64,000 bases of DNA from Mesostigma viride (Eukaryota > Streptophyta > Mesostigmatophyceae > Mesostigmatales > Mesostigmataceae). The position numbers and the translations under genes were made by a program. The stretch covers positions 660,759 through 724,758 of the forward strand of contig RPFO01000138.1 of NCBI GenBank assembly GCA_009746045.1, written 5' to 3'. The notes under the pieces are model-generated. The model had not been told where the DNA came from. It saw only the letters and a list, made by a program, of their open reading frames with translations, and did not search any database. Below are positions 46,701 through 58,700 of this stretch, piece by piece (the stretch's first letter is position 1; every line of letters starts with the position of its first letter).

Positions 46701-49700
46701 TTTTTATTTAGCCCTTTGTTTGACCCTCCTTATTTTCTGTTTGTGCTTTGGCATGCCTCCCTTGGCCCGCCCCCTGCCCCTCATGATCGTGCCCACGCTG
46801 TGCCTGCTGGCTCCAGCTACGTGAGCAGCAACCCCCAGTACGCGGACGCCAGTGTCTACTTGCTTAAGTTCCGCAACCTGCAGGTGAGCGGCGTGCCACC
46901 CAAGGTGTAGGCTGCGTGCTAACGCTTGCACGGCATCCATGCAGGTGGTTGGGGGACTGGGCACCACCAGCAGAGGCTGTAAGAACAGCGCACTGGTTTT
47001 CCCGACGTGTGTTTGCCTCCTCTGTGTGTCTGTGCACTAGCTGGCGTGAACGCAAGAAAGGGGGTGCCAGAGCTGTAGGCGTGTGAGCGGTCAGTTGGGA
47101 GCTTGAGCGAAGCAGGGAGCCATGCAAGTGTGCTGGGTCCCTCGGGGTGGCTGCCATGTGTGTGGCCTTGGACAACGTGGCAGGTAGAGGAGCAGCTGTG
47201 CTGGTTGCAGTCCTTTTTTCTTGCCATGTTGGTGAGAGCTGTTGTTCCCGGTGTTCAAGGGCCTAGATCGCGGCACTGTGTAACCCTGTGCTGCATGGCG
47301 CGTGACCAAGGCGTGTCCGCTGGGTAAAAACGAGAGTCGCACACAGGTGGACTCTTATTGGCTGTTGTGTGTGTCCACATGGAAGTGTGCTGGCTTGCTT
47401 TGCACCCTCATTTGTGCAAGTGAGCGGCCACATGCCACCACCACATCTGCAGCACAGCTCCTCCCATGCGGTGAGGACTTCTCATGGGATGGGTACCAGA
47501 CCAGACCAGGCGTGCTTGCCACCGTGTGCCGCCTCCGTCACTTTGTCGCGCAGGTCATATTTGATTAGGGCCAGGGTCTCTGCTGTGAGGATGCGTGATG
47601 ATCCCCCCGCATGCGTGATGATCGCCCCATATCCCACATGCATGCTGAGCCCTCACAACAGCTCACGCTAGGCCCCATGGACCCTCCATCCTGTTTGCGG
47701 TGCGTCGCCCCCCGCCCCCCGCCCCCCTCCCCCTGTCCACCGCCACGCACTCCCCCTCAATACCCCCCCAGTCGCGTGCCCTCAGCCTCGTGCGCAGCCA
47801 CGTGCTGGCGGTGCTAAGGCACGCGTCCGCACAGGTCAAGGAGGCCGTACGCGAACAGTGCGGGCCCAGCGGGGTCATCCCTGAGGGCGCTGCCACCTCG
47901 CTGCTCTATGTGCGCTTCCGTGCCGCGGCCCCCGAGGTGGGTGGCCTACGTTGCATGCTGTTTGGCAGAGGGTCGTGGCAGCAAGGAAGGGGAGTACCAG
48001 CTCCTGTAGATGTTCGTTTGGCTGGCCCAGGGGGTAGGTCTGGCGGGTCTCCTTGTTTTGAGGCACCCCGCCTCGGTGTGGGCCATGTGGCGCGCTGCCC
48101 ATTGTGCGACATTTGATGGAGGTCGGGTGAGCGCGGGAAGGTGGGTGAGGCTAGTGATGCGGCAGCCCTCTGCCCCACGGTGGCCAATGTGTCATGTTGC
48201 GGTAGCGGCCCTGACATCCACAGGTCGGACAAATAAAATAAACATCTGCATATTTACCCATATTTTATTTATAAATATTGAATATTTAGTCCGCTTTGCT
48301 GCGCTCCCCAAACTCGGGGGAACATATTTAAATGTATTTATCTCGGAATTGCTTTCGGCGAAAAAACATTTAAATATATTTGTCAAGAACTCCGTTTCGG
48401 GGAGACAACATTTAAGTATATTTGCAAGGGAGTGCCCTTTTGGTCCAAGTATTTAAGTGTATTGAAATAGTATTTAAATAACAAGTATTTCTGAATGTTG
48501 ATATGTATTAATGTATAACAGTTCGGTTTTACAAAGGTTTCTGGGGTTTTACAAGATGACTCTTGTAGGCCACTGCCCGCAATGTATTCTTTATTTCTTT
48601 TTGTTCGGTCGGCAGCAGAATCGAGAACCCCCCGGCTTTGGCCTGGCCTTCACTTAATATGCTTCATATATTTTGCAACTAATATTTTTATAAATATTTA
48701 TTTAAATATATTTGCCTCGAAAGGCCCTTTGGCAGAATTTATTTGAATGTATTTGGCACAAAACGTAGCAGCCTTGGAAAATATTTAAATGTTTTTGGCA
48801 TGAAGCCCCCTGGCGCAGAAAAGCATTTAAATATATTTGCCTTGCTCCCTGGTTTGTGTGAAAATATTTCAATGATATTTGACCTTGCTTTGGTACCAGT
48901 CCTGCCAAAAGTATTTAAATACCATTTAAATACTATTTGTCCGACCTGTGCTGACATCTCTGGCCGTGTATGACGATGAATGGGTGCTACCGCGGTCGGC
49001 GGTGCTGCCTTGTTGCATGTGTTGCGGATGCCAGCTTAAGCCTCTGATGGAGGAGATGGCAGCGCGCGGTGGCAAGGAGGAGTACCAGCAGCTGATGGCC
49101 GACTGCCACGCGCTCTACTGCGCCGAACGGCTCGCGCTGGTGAGAGTAGGGGGGGGGGGGGGAAGAAGGGAGCATCGGGGAGGAGTATTGGGTTGGGAAA
49201 GGGTAGGATGACCGAGGGAGGGGAGATGAGGCAAGTGGGGAAGGAATAGAGATTGGAAACAAGGGCGGAAGGGGGAGTGGAGAATAGGGGGGTCAGGGAG
49301 AGGAGGAGGGGAGGGATGGAGCAAACTGGGAAGGTAGGGGAGGAGGGGGGAGGGTGTACACGTGGGGCATGCGAATTCGTTGCACTAGTAGGAGTTCAAC
49401 GGAGAAACTTTCGCTGTTGGCAGCGGGCGGGTAGGATGGCCATGTGAAGGTAACGTGAGGTAAGCTGTGGTGCTGCCTGCCTGATGGCTTAGGAGCAGTT
49501 GTGGGGCGATGTTTACCCATTCCCCGCTAAGTGTGACAGCCATCCCTGCATTCACCCTGTTTGTCCTTGCCACTGATCCGTCAGTTGCCTCGCCCGGTCA
49601 ACTGTGGTCCGAGAAACCTTCTGTGACGTGTGGCAGTGTTTGGTGTGTGGATCATGTTCACTTCTTTTGGCCCATGAATCTGACCACCAGCCTTGGCACG

Positions 49701-52700
49701 ATTCTATGAAACCCGCTTGTTGGTGCCCCCCCTGCCTGTCGCATGGTTGCAGGTGGCGGGTGTGGTGCAGGACCACATCCATGCGTACGGGAGTGAGCAG
49801 AACCTGCCCTCTCTCACGCGGCTCGGCTGCTCGTACCTCATACAGGTAAGCTGCTCCTACCTGGTTCAGGTACGGCTGCTCCGACGGGCGCTACGCATAC
49901 GGGGTGTGCAATAGCACGAGTAGGTGGTTTCTGTGTGTGCTAATGGCATGCCACTCTCTGCATCAGTCATGGTGGTGTGATGCCGAGGCTGTGGTCGTGA
50001 CGAACTCTCGATGGGGATGATGATGAACTGTTGTGATTGAAGCATAAACGGGGCCAAACAGGCACAGGAGCGCTGGTCGCATCTGCATGCAATACGTCAC
50101 CTTGCTGGGGACTTCTGGATTTTTTCAGAGATACGGTCATGCTCTGCTCCATGGATGGGTAGCTACGGAAGGGGCACCCGCGCCCACGTTACCAATGAAG
50201 AGTCCTCCACAGCGGTAGGTCTGGTGTCTCACGGCCTTTGTGGGGTCGATCCCAATACATTCGGGGTCGATCCCAATACATTATTTGTTAGCGGGCAGCG
50301 TTCCCTAGCTCAGTTGTCTGATGCATGTCCATGCTGCTGGCACCCCCATCTTGACCCTTTCATCCCCCAGCTGAGCCGACGGGATGATGTATCGTGACAA
50401 GACCCCACCATGCGTGTGTCTGCCCCCCCACCACCACACACACAACCAACCAACCACCCCAGCTGAGCCGACGGGATGATGTATCGTGACTAGACCCCAC
50501 CATGCGTGTGTCTGCCCCCCCACCACCACACACACAACCAACCAACCACCCCAGCTGAGCCGATGGGATGATGTATCGTGACAAGACCCCACCATGCGTG
50601 TGTCTGCCCCCCCACCACCACACACACAACCAACCAACCACCCCAGCTGAGCCGACGGGATGATGTATCGTGACAAGACCCCACCATGCGTGCGTCTGCC
50701 CCCCCACCACCACACACACAACCAACCAACCACCCCAGCTGAGCCGACGGGATGATGTATCGTGACTAGACCCCACCATGCGTGTGTCTGCCCCCCCACC
50801 ACCACACACACAACCAACCAACCACCCCAGCTGAGCCGACGGGATGATGTATCGTGACTAGACCCCACCATGCGTGTGTCTGCCCCCCCACCACCACACA
50901 CACAACCAACCAACCACCCCAGCTGAGCCGACGGGATGATGTATCGTGACTAGACCCCACCATGCGTGCGTCTGCCCCCCCACCACCACACACACAACCA
51001 ACCAACCACCCCAGCTGAGCCGACGGGATGATGTATCGTGACAAGACCCCACCATGCGTGCGTCTGCCCCCCACCACCACACACACAACCAACCAACCAC
51101 CCCAGCTGAGCCGACGGGATGATGTATCGTGACAAGACCCCACCATGCATGTGTCTGCCCCCCCCCACCACACACACAACCAACCAACCACCCCAGCTGA
51201 GCCGACGGGATGATGTATCGTGACTAGACCCCACCATGCGTGCGTCTGCCCCCCCACCACCACACACACAACCAACCAACCACCCCAGCTGAGCCGACGG
51301 GATGATGTATCGTGACAAGACCCCACCATGCGTGCGTCTGCCCCCCCACCACCACACACACAACCAACCAACCACCCCAGCTGAGCCGACGGGATGATGT
51401 ATCGTGACTAGACCCCACCATGCGTGTGTCTGCCCCCCCACCACCACACACACAACCAACCAACCACCCCAGCTGAGCCGACGGGATGATGTATCGTGAC
51501 AAGACCCCACCATGCGTGCGTCTGCCCCCCACCACCACACACACAACCAACCAACCACCCCAGCTGAGCCGACGGGATGATGTATCGTGACAAGACCCCA
51601 CCATGCGTGCGTCTGCCCCCCCCCACCACACACACAACCAACCAACCACCCCAGCTGAGCCGACGGGATGATGTATCGTGACAAGACCCCACCATGCGTG
51701 CGTCTGCCCCCCCACCACCACACACACAACCAACCAACCACCCCAGCTGAGCCGACGGGATGATGTATCGTGACAAGACCCCACCATGCGTGCGTCTGCC
51801 CCACCACCACCACACAACCAACCAACCAACCACCCCAGCTGAGCCAACTGGAGCACCAGCTGGTGGACCACTTCTTCCCGACGTCATCGGTGGAGACATC
51901 CAACCTGGCACCACTCATGGACCCGCTGTAGGTGCCATGTGACGGCGCCTGGATGCGTGGCATCGGAGGCCCAATGTTTGTCTTTTGTCACCTGAGTGTG
52001 CTATGATATGCTGCTTTGGGCCCTGCCTCCCGGCTGCGGTGTGGCAGGCAGCTAGGCCCAAGCATGGGCTCGCTGATGGCGTGTTTGCCATGGTCTTGCC
52101 GTGCGGCTTTCACAGGTACCCACCCTTGGCTTTGCGTGCCCCCCTGTGCTGCCCCACTTCTCATGTGTGGTGGGTCCTCTCACCCTTACCACCCCTTTCC
52201 TGCGTGCCCCTGGCCTTCCCTTTCCATGCCCCCCCCTATACATGGGTCATGCGTGCGCGTGCGCAGGTGCATAATCCTGTACGACATCCTGCGGCCGATG
52301 CTCATCACAGAGACCGACATGGACGTGCTGTGTGAGCTGGTGCGTGGCCACTGGGACAATGTCATGGTACCCATGACCTAAAGAAGCGTGAGCTGGAGCG
52401 TTACCCCCGTCTCCCTTCCAATCCATCCGCTATGCGTTAGCCATGAGCCCATACCGTTAGCCAATATGAGATGTAACGGTAATCAAGATGTGTTTTTGTT
52501 AGCCAGCCGATATGAGAGGTAATGGTTATCAAGATGTGTTATTGTTAGTTAACCAATATGAGATGTAACGGTGATCAAGATGTGTTATTGTTAGTTAGCC
52601 AATGTGAGATGTAACGGTACTCAAGATGTGTTATTGTTAGTTAGCCAATATGAGATGTAACGGTGATCAAGATGTGTTATTGTTAGTTAGCCAATGTGAG

Positions 52701-55700
52701 ATGTAACGGTACTCAAGATGTGTTATTGTTAGTTAGCCAATATGAGATGTGACGGTAAGCAAGATGTGTTATTGTCCGTTAGCCAATTTGAGATGTAACG
52801 GTCATCAAGATGTGTTATTGTTAGTTATGAGCTGGGCCGCAGGCCCGCGGTGCAGCCGATGAAGCCAGGAATGGGATGAAAGGGTGGCCCGCTTGTGTTC
52901 ACAACAAAGTCTTTTGCCGGCAAGGGCTAGCGTGGGGCATGGGTGGCCACCGCCCACCACTGGGCATGCGGACCATGACCTAGTTGTCTTTAGGGTGTGG
53001 GCAGCATGAGCGCACAGGGGTCTCTCTTTCCTGTGCACTCGAGGATACGTCTTGCGGACGGATGGCATCGCAATGGGTGTGCCAGCCTGATCCATTTGGC
53101 ATCTATATTGCCGGTTAGTTGTTGATGCAATGCTTTGGGCGCATCGTACGGGGCTGGGTGCACTTTTGGTGTCGGATGCAGCGGATGCTGCGGGGGGGGC
53201 TATCTGTATGGATGATTGCTGGGAAGACTACAGTAAGGTCCGCGGGTATAGGCAGGGTGCTCTGCGGTAGCGGCACTGGCGTCTGGAATGGGAGAATGGA
53301 AGTGGCCGGCCGCAACGGTACAGATGTCTAGATTACTAATTCAGTTTAGAGCATGAGCTGGTTGGCTCATCTTGCTGCATATTTGACCCTGCCATCATAT
53401 TGGCCATCGCCCTACCACCATACGATCTTTGCCTGTCCTTGGGACTTCTTTAGTAGCTGCTGCAGGATGGTGTGCACATCCGCTAGCCCCTGCTCGTTTG
53501 GAGCCATCTCCTGGGGCCTCGCGTGTCCGCCCGCACCACGTACCCCCCCACTCCCCTGTTGTCTGACACCGCAGTATGCTGATGCTGTCAACCCCCCCCC
53601 CCAGGTGGACATCCTCAAGCTGGAGGTGCTGGAGGAGCAGCTGGGCCGGCGGGGGGAGGCGGCCGCTGGGCTGACCCCCACGGTGGTGCGCACGCTGGCC
53701 GACGTGCAGGAGCGGCTCACGTTCGTCTCACAAACATTCCTCAACGAGGAGGTGCGTGGCGGCGGAGCTAGCATTGGGGGGGGGGGGGGAGAAGGGAAGC
53801 GGGTTGAACACAGCTTGTTTGTGGGTCCGGTGTGTGCATGAAGACTGCCACCTATGTCATCAGACCGATGGTTGTGGTGCGGCCTGCGAAATTTTTGTAG
53901 TAAGCGTGACCATGCTGCAAACTGGCCATGGCCGTGCCAGATGATTGCAGGTACTTGGCATTTCTTCCCCTGTGTGTCATGCTTGTTCGTTGCCAACAAG
54001 CTTTCCAGGTGTTTCAGGGGGGTTGGACAATGCCTGACACGCGCCCACCAGACCCCACAAATATAGTCAGGATTGGGAAGGGAAGGCCACCTCGGGGATT
54101 CTTCTGTCCTTATGAGCCTCTAAGGGAAACCATGCATTGCGCTTGCACCTCTCAGTGAAACCTAGTTTCTTTCGACCCCTCGGCCTAGTGGATGGGAGTC
54201 CTGTCCTTGGTCATGGCAGCTGTGCCTGCTGGTCCTCTGCAAACTGTTTGCTTCCCACTGTGCGTATTCCTGTTGGTGACGCGTGATACCCCACTGCACA
54301 TGTCACGGGCGAGTGCTACTTGTGCTGAGTTATTCCACTTGGTGGCTGCTGTTGTGCGTGGCACCATGTGGGCCTGCGTGCATGTTGGGTTGCTTGCGCC
54401 TGTTGGGGGACATCACGGGCGAGGGTTCGCAGGTGCGGTTGTATCAGCCCACGCCGGACGACCTCGATTACCCAAACAAGCTCATCCGCATCGCCGAGGT
54501 ATGCTCCCATCCGCCCCATTGCAGCGTGTGCTGCCATCTGGCCGAGATATGCCGCCTGCACGCACAGTTTACCCAGCGCGCTGCTTGGGATCGCTGGAGA
54601 TGTGGCTGTTCTGGTTACAAGATGCGTAGAATGCCCTGGATCGCTAATTCTGCCATGATGTGTGCTGGCTTGGGATGTTCTTGCTCCCCGCCCCTGGCAG
54701 GCGGACGACTCGGTCAGCTCGCGTGGCATGTACGCGTCGTGGTACGTGCGAACACCCACAGATGCCTGTGTGCTTGTGTGTCTGTGTGCATGTGTGCTTG
54801 TTTTTGTGTGCATGTATTTGTGTGTCTGTGTGTCTGTGTGCTTGTGCATGTGTGTGCGTGTATTTGAGTGCGCGTCCGTGTTCGACATGCGCATGCGAAA
54901 CTCATGCAAAGCACATGCGACTTAGAGAACCAGGTGTACGGGCACACTCATGCCGTGCATGCTCACGGAATACGCTAGTGTAGCTTCCCACTACATGGGA
55001 GGCGATGCACCCATGCTCTTATGAGCAGCACCTCTTGTGTGTGGCAGGTACAGAGAAGTGAGATTCTCTCCATCTTCGTTTGCCTGAAGCTGGCATCTCT
55101 ACCATGGTACCCCAGGTTCTCCCGTGGGTGTCCCAGAGACGTCGGTCATCGGTTGCCCCGGGTACTTGTATCCCATTTCCCCGATGCTCTTCTTCTCTGC
55201 CAGTTCTGCAGTGTCCAGAGCAGCCCGGTGGAGCTTCCTGGGATAGGCTGCCCGTTGCCTTGTACGGAGTAGTGGGTCAGTCCCTACAGTATACATACCT
55301 GGGATAGGCTGCCCATTGCCTTGTACGGAGTAGTGGGTCAGTCCCTACAGTATACATACCTGGGATAGGCTGCCCGTTGCCTTGTACGGAGTAGTGGGTC
55401 AGTCCCTACAGTATACATACCTGGGATGGGCTGCCCGTTGCCTTGTACGGAGTAGTGGGTCAGTCCCTACAGTATACATACCTGGGATGGGCTGCCCGTT
55501 GCCTTGTACGGAGTAGTGGGTCAGTCCCTACAGTATGCATACCTGGGATGGGCTGCCCGTTGCCTTGTACGGAGTAGTGGGTCAGTCCCTACAGTATACA
55601 TATGGACTCTGGTCGATTCCCTGTAGTGTATGAAGGGGACAGCTCCGCGGGTCCTGCTTGTTGACCGTGTTCCGCGGTATGGTCGTCAGCCCGCCAGGTG

Positions 55701-58700
55701 GCGCAAGCACTCCAACCTTGGCCCTTTTTCCTGCTGGCGTGCCGCCCCCCTATCTCCCGCTGACGTCGCATGGTGGCCGCGTCCCCCCCCCTTGCCTCCT
55801 CACTGCCCCCTTCTCCTGCTGTGTGTGATTGCATCATGCGCCTGCGTGCCGTGCGCAACCGCGGTGTGTGCTTGTGCCATGTGCCAGGTACCGCCCCGTG
55901 GAGCAGACGCTGTCCTGCCTGTCCAAGCTCTACCGCTGCGTGGATGCGCACATCTTCATGGGCATCGCGCAGGAGGCCGTCGCCACCTGCGCCGACGCCA
56001 TCCAGGTGGGGGGGCAGGGACGCGCAGGGTGGGGGACACCCGGGGTAGTGGGAGGCACAAGTGCATGGGGGTGAGGAGAGCCGCTCAGGCAACCAGTATG
56101 GTCGCTGGGTGGGTGGTAAGGAACCGCGGTGTCTGAGTTCGCGGCCTGTCGCACGAGACACACACTTGCAGCCATGGTTGTTTAGTTTTCCAGGGCAGGA
56201 TTCTTCCAGGTGGGCGGGGTGGGGCACATGGCGGCGTGCATAGCATGCATCTAGGTGGGCTGGTATTGCGCTTTGCTACTGCTGGCGTGCGCAGATGCAT
56301 ATTGTCCTGTGATGGCACTATTGGCCAAGTGTGCAGCATGCGGCATGCGTGGCAGCAAGTAGGCGCCTGATGGCAAGCGGCGCGTAGCAGCCGAGGGATC
56401 GACGCACCCGCACGCTGCTTGCTTGGGCCCACGCGCGCCCTCGCCAGCAGCTCTCCTACGCCGATCACCCTCTGGGGCTGTGCGTGTCCATTAGTAATCA
56501 CGCAGACTGCCTCTTGTGTTGGCCTCAACACCTGGCCCTTGCCGGCCTCTCCTCACGAGCCTGGATGAGAGCGCATGCTCCCTCTCCTCCCCTCCCCTCG
56601 GGTCCTCCTTGCCCATCCGCCCCACACCCATTCCACATACACCCGTCCCCATGGCCCATCCCCCCTACTCCTGCCCTTGGCCCTCAGAACGCGAGCCGTC
56701 TGGTGGCGCGCAAGTCGGGCGGCATCGACGGGCAGCTCTTCCTCATCAAGCACCTGCTCATCCTGCGGGAACAGGTGAGACAGCGTGGGAAGTGGGCACG
56801 CCGGCTCACCGTGCGGGGACAGATACGGCAGCGTTGGCATGCCCGTGGCTGCCCGTGCAGTGCCCTCACCCATCCTGTGCACCACTTGTTCCTGCAGCAT
56901 GGGGCAGGGCTGGCCTTTCCAAAGGGGCATCCTGGGGGGGAAGCCAAGTGCCAGTTTGGTTTCATCGTAATATCATCCAGAGGTTGCGGCGCTGCTGTGC
57001 TTGCTCCTGGGCACGCTTCCCCATCTCACGCTGCAGCAGCACCGGCATTCCCCCCATGCGCTGCAGGTGCATGTGCTCCCTGTCTTGTTGGTGTTGCTGT
57101 GAGGAGGGGGACACAGAGGCACATGGCACAGCAGCCACCTTCGTAACGGCTCGGCCACCTGCGGAACGGCTCTGCTCCATTTTTCCACCAGGGTAGTCCA
57201 AGGTCGGCACTGTTATGCCCGTGTGCAACCACCACGAGTCTTGCACGCAGTGTCTCGTGGCATCGCCAGATGCTAACACTGATCGGGGGTGGCTGAGGCC
57301 TTGCGGTGGTCCTTGGCGCTCCCATGCCTTACTTCGTGCCATGAGAGGACAAGGGGCTTGCGGATGGTTGGCTGCATTACTTCTGGCCTCACTTTCTAGC
57401 CTGTGCTTGCTTCTATAGTCCCGCCACCAAACTTAGAGAATCCATCTAATGCCTGTGATCGCCCCTGTGATCCATCTAATGCCTGTGATCGCCCCTGTGA
57501 TCCATCTAATGCCTGTGATCCATCTAATGCCTTGTGTGGTTCGGTGTCCCACATGTGGCACCCTGCTTGCCGTCATCCGCTGCAGATTGCCCCCTTTGAC
57601 GTGGACTTCGCGGTCACATACAAGGACCTGGACTTCTCGCACATGCGGGTGAGTGGTGCAGGAGGGTCAACAGTTTTCTCACATGCGATCGAGAGCGCAC
57701 TAGAGTTAGGTGGCCTCCTCCATGCAGGTAAAGTATGCATGACAGTCAGCACATTCTGATGAGCGTGCACCCTGCGTCAGAGCCAACTCCATCGCGTTCT
57801 GCGTCCTCTTTCCTTTGCAAGTGGCTGCTGCCTTCATAGCCCTGTCCCGTGTGATTTGTGTCGCGGCTGCCATCAAGGCCACCCGGAAGCATGGCCATCC
57901 TTCGCTCTGACCATCCCTTGTTTTGGCTGTTGCGTCCTCATCGTGGGGGGCACATGCGTGGGTTCAGCCTACCTTCCCCTTCCCCCTCCTCTCCGGCTAT
58001 GTATATTCCATTGTAGCGCATCTCTGATTACACCCATAAGGCACGGCACATGCACTGCCATGCCTGCACCATTGCCGCAAACAGCTCACCTGACACCTCC
58101 CCGTGACGCCATCCATCCTCGGTGGATGTGCCACCTGCCTGGCCCATCTCTCACCCCCCTCTCCCCCCCCCCCCCCCTTGTATGCGCAGGACCACATGGC
58201 GCGCATATTCCGCGGCGAGCTGTCGCTGTTTGCGCTCAACAGCCACAACGCGCTGCTGGCGTTGCTGGCGCAGGGCGGGCCACGCGTGATGGAGAACATG
58301 GTTGACTCCAAGAAGGTGAGCACAGCGGCAAGTGTGAGGTGCGCGCTGCAAGTAGGAGGTGCGCGCTGCAAGGACAAGTTGAGTGCAATGTGTGCAAGGT
58401 GAGCGCGTGGTTGACCCCTAGAAGGCGGGCCCTATACGCATGGATGACAACGAGGAGGATGGGCGTCCCAAGGATGGGGGAACCCAAGGAGGTGAGCATG
58501 GTGTGTAGGGTCAGCGGGTGGACGACTCCGACAAGGCCAAAATGTCTGAGCGCATTGCCCATGCTGGTGGTAGATCCCTCGGTGTGCTCCCCATCGCGGA
58601 TGGCCGGGCCATGCCATGCATATCATGCTCAAGGGCGCAGCATGCGGCTGAGCTGGCGCCGCATTTCCTTGCCAGCATGGCGTGCCACATCCCACTGCTT

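Larger units (their letters stand above)
48219..48950. mobile_element. 732-bp non-autonomous inverted-repeat transposon (MITE), P-element-like ends
   Basis: The ends are perfect 17-bp inverted repeats (CACAGGTCGGACAAATA at 48219-48235, complement at 48934-48950). An 8-bp direct repeat CTGACATC flanks it on both sides (48211-48218 and 48951-48958). An 8-bp duplication with a CANRG-type terminus is typical of the P superfamily; hAT elements also make 8-bp duplications but have different termini. The interior is AT-rich, has no transposase frame, and contains two arrays of ATTTAAATATATTTG-like motifs, listed separately. It sits in COG3 intron 8. Confidence 0.9.

Noticed and set aside
48326-48940. 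CRISPR array
   Set aside because: Regular repeats and unique spacers are present, but the repeats are 15-bp, AT-rich and degenerate, lie inside a transposon in a nuclear intron, and have no cas genes.
50305-51963. Minus-strand frames of 150-337 codons
   Set aside because: Shadow of the 92-bp array in COG3 intron 10.
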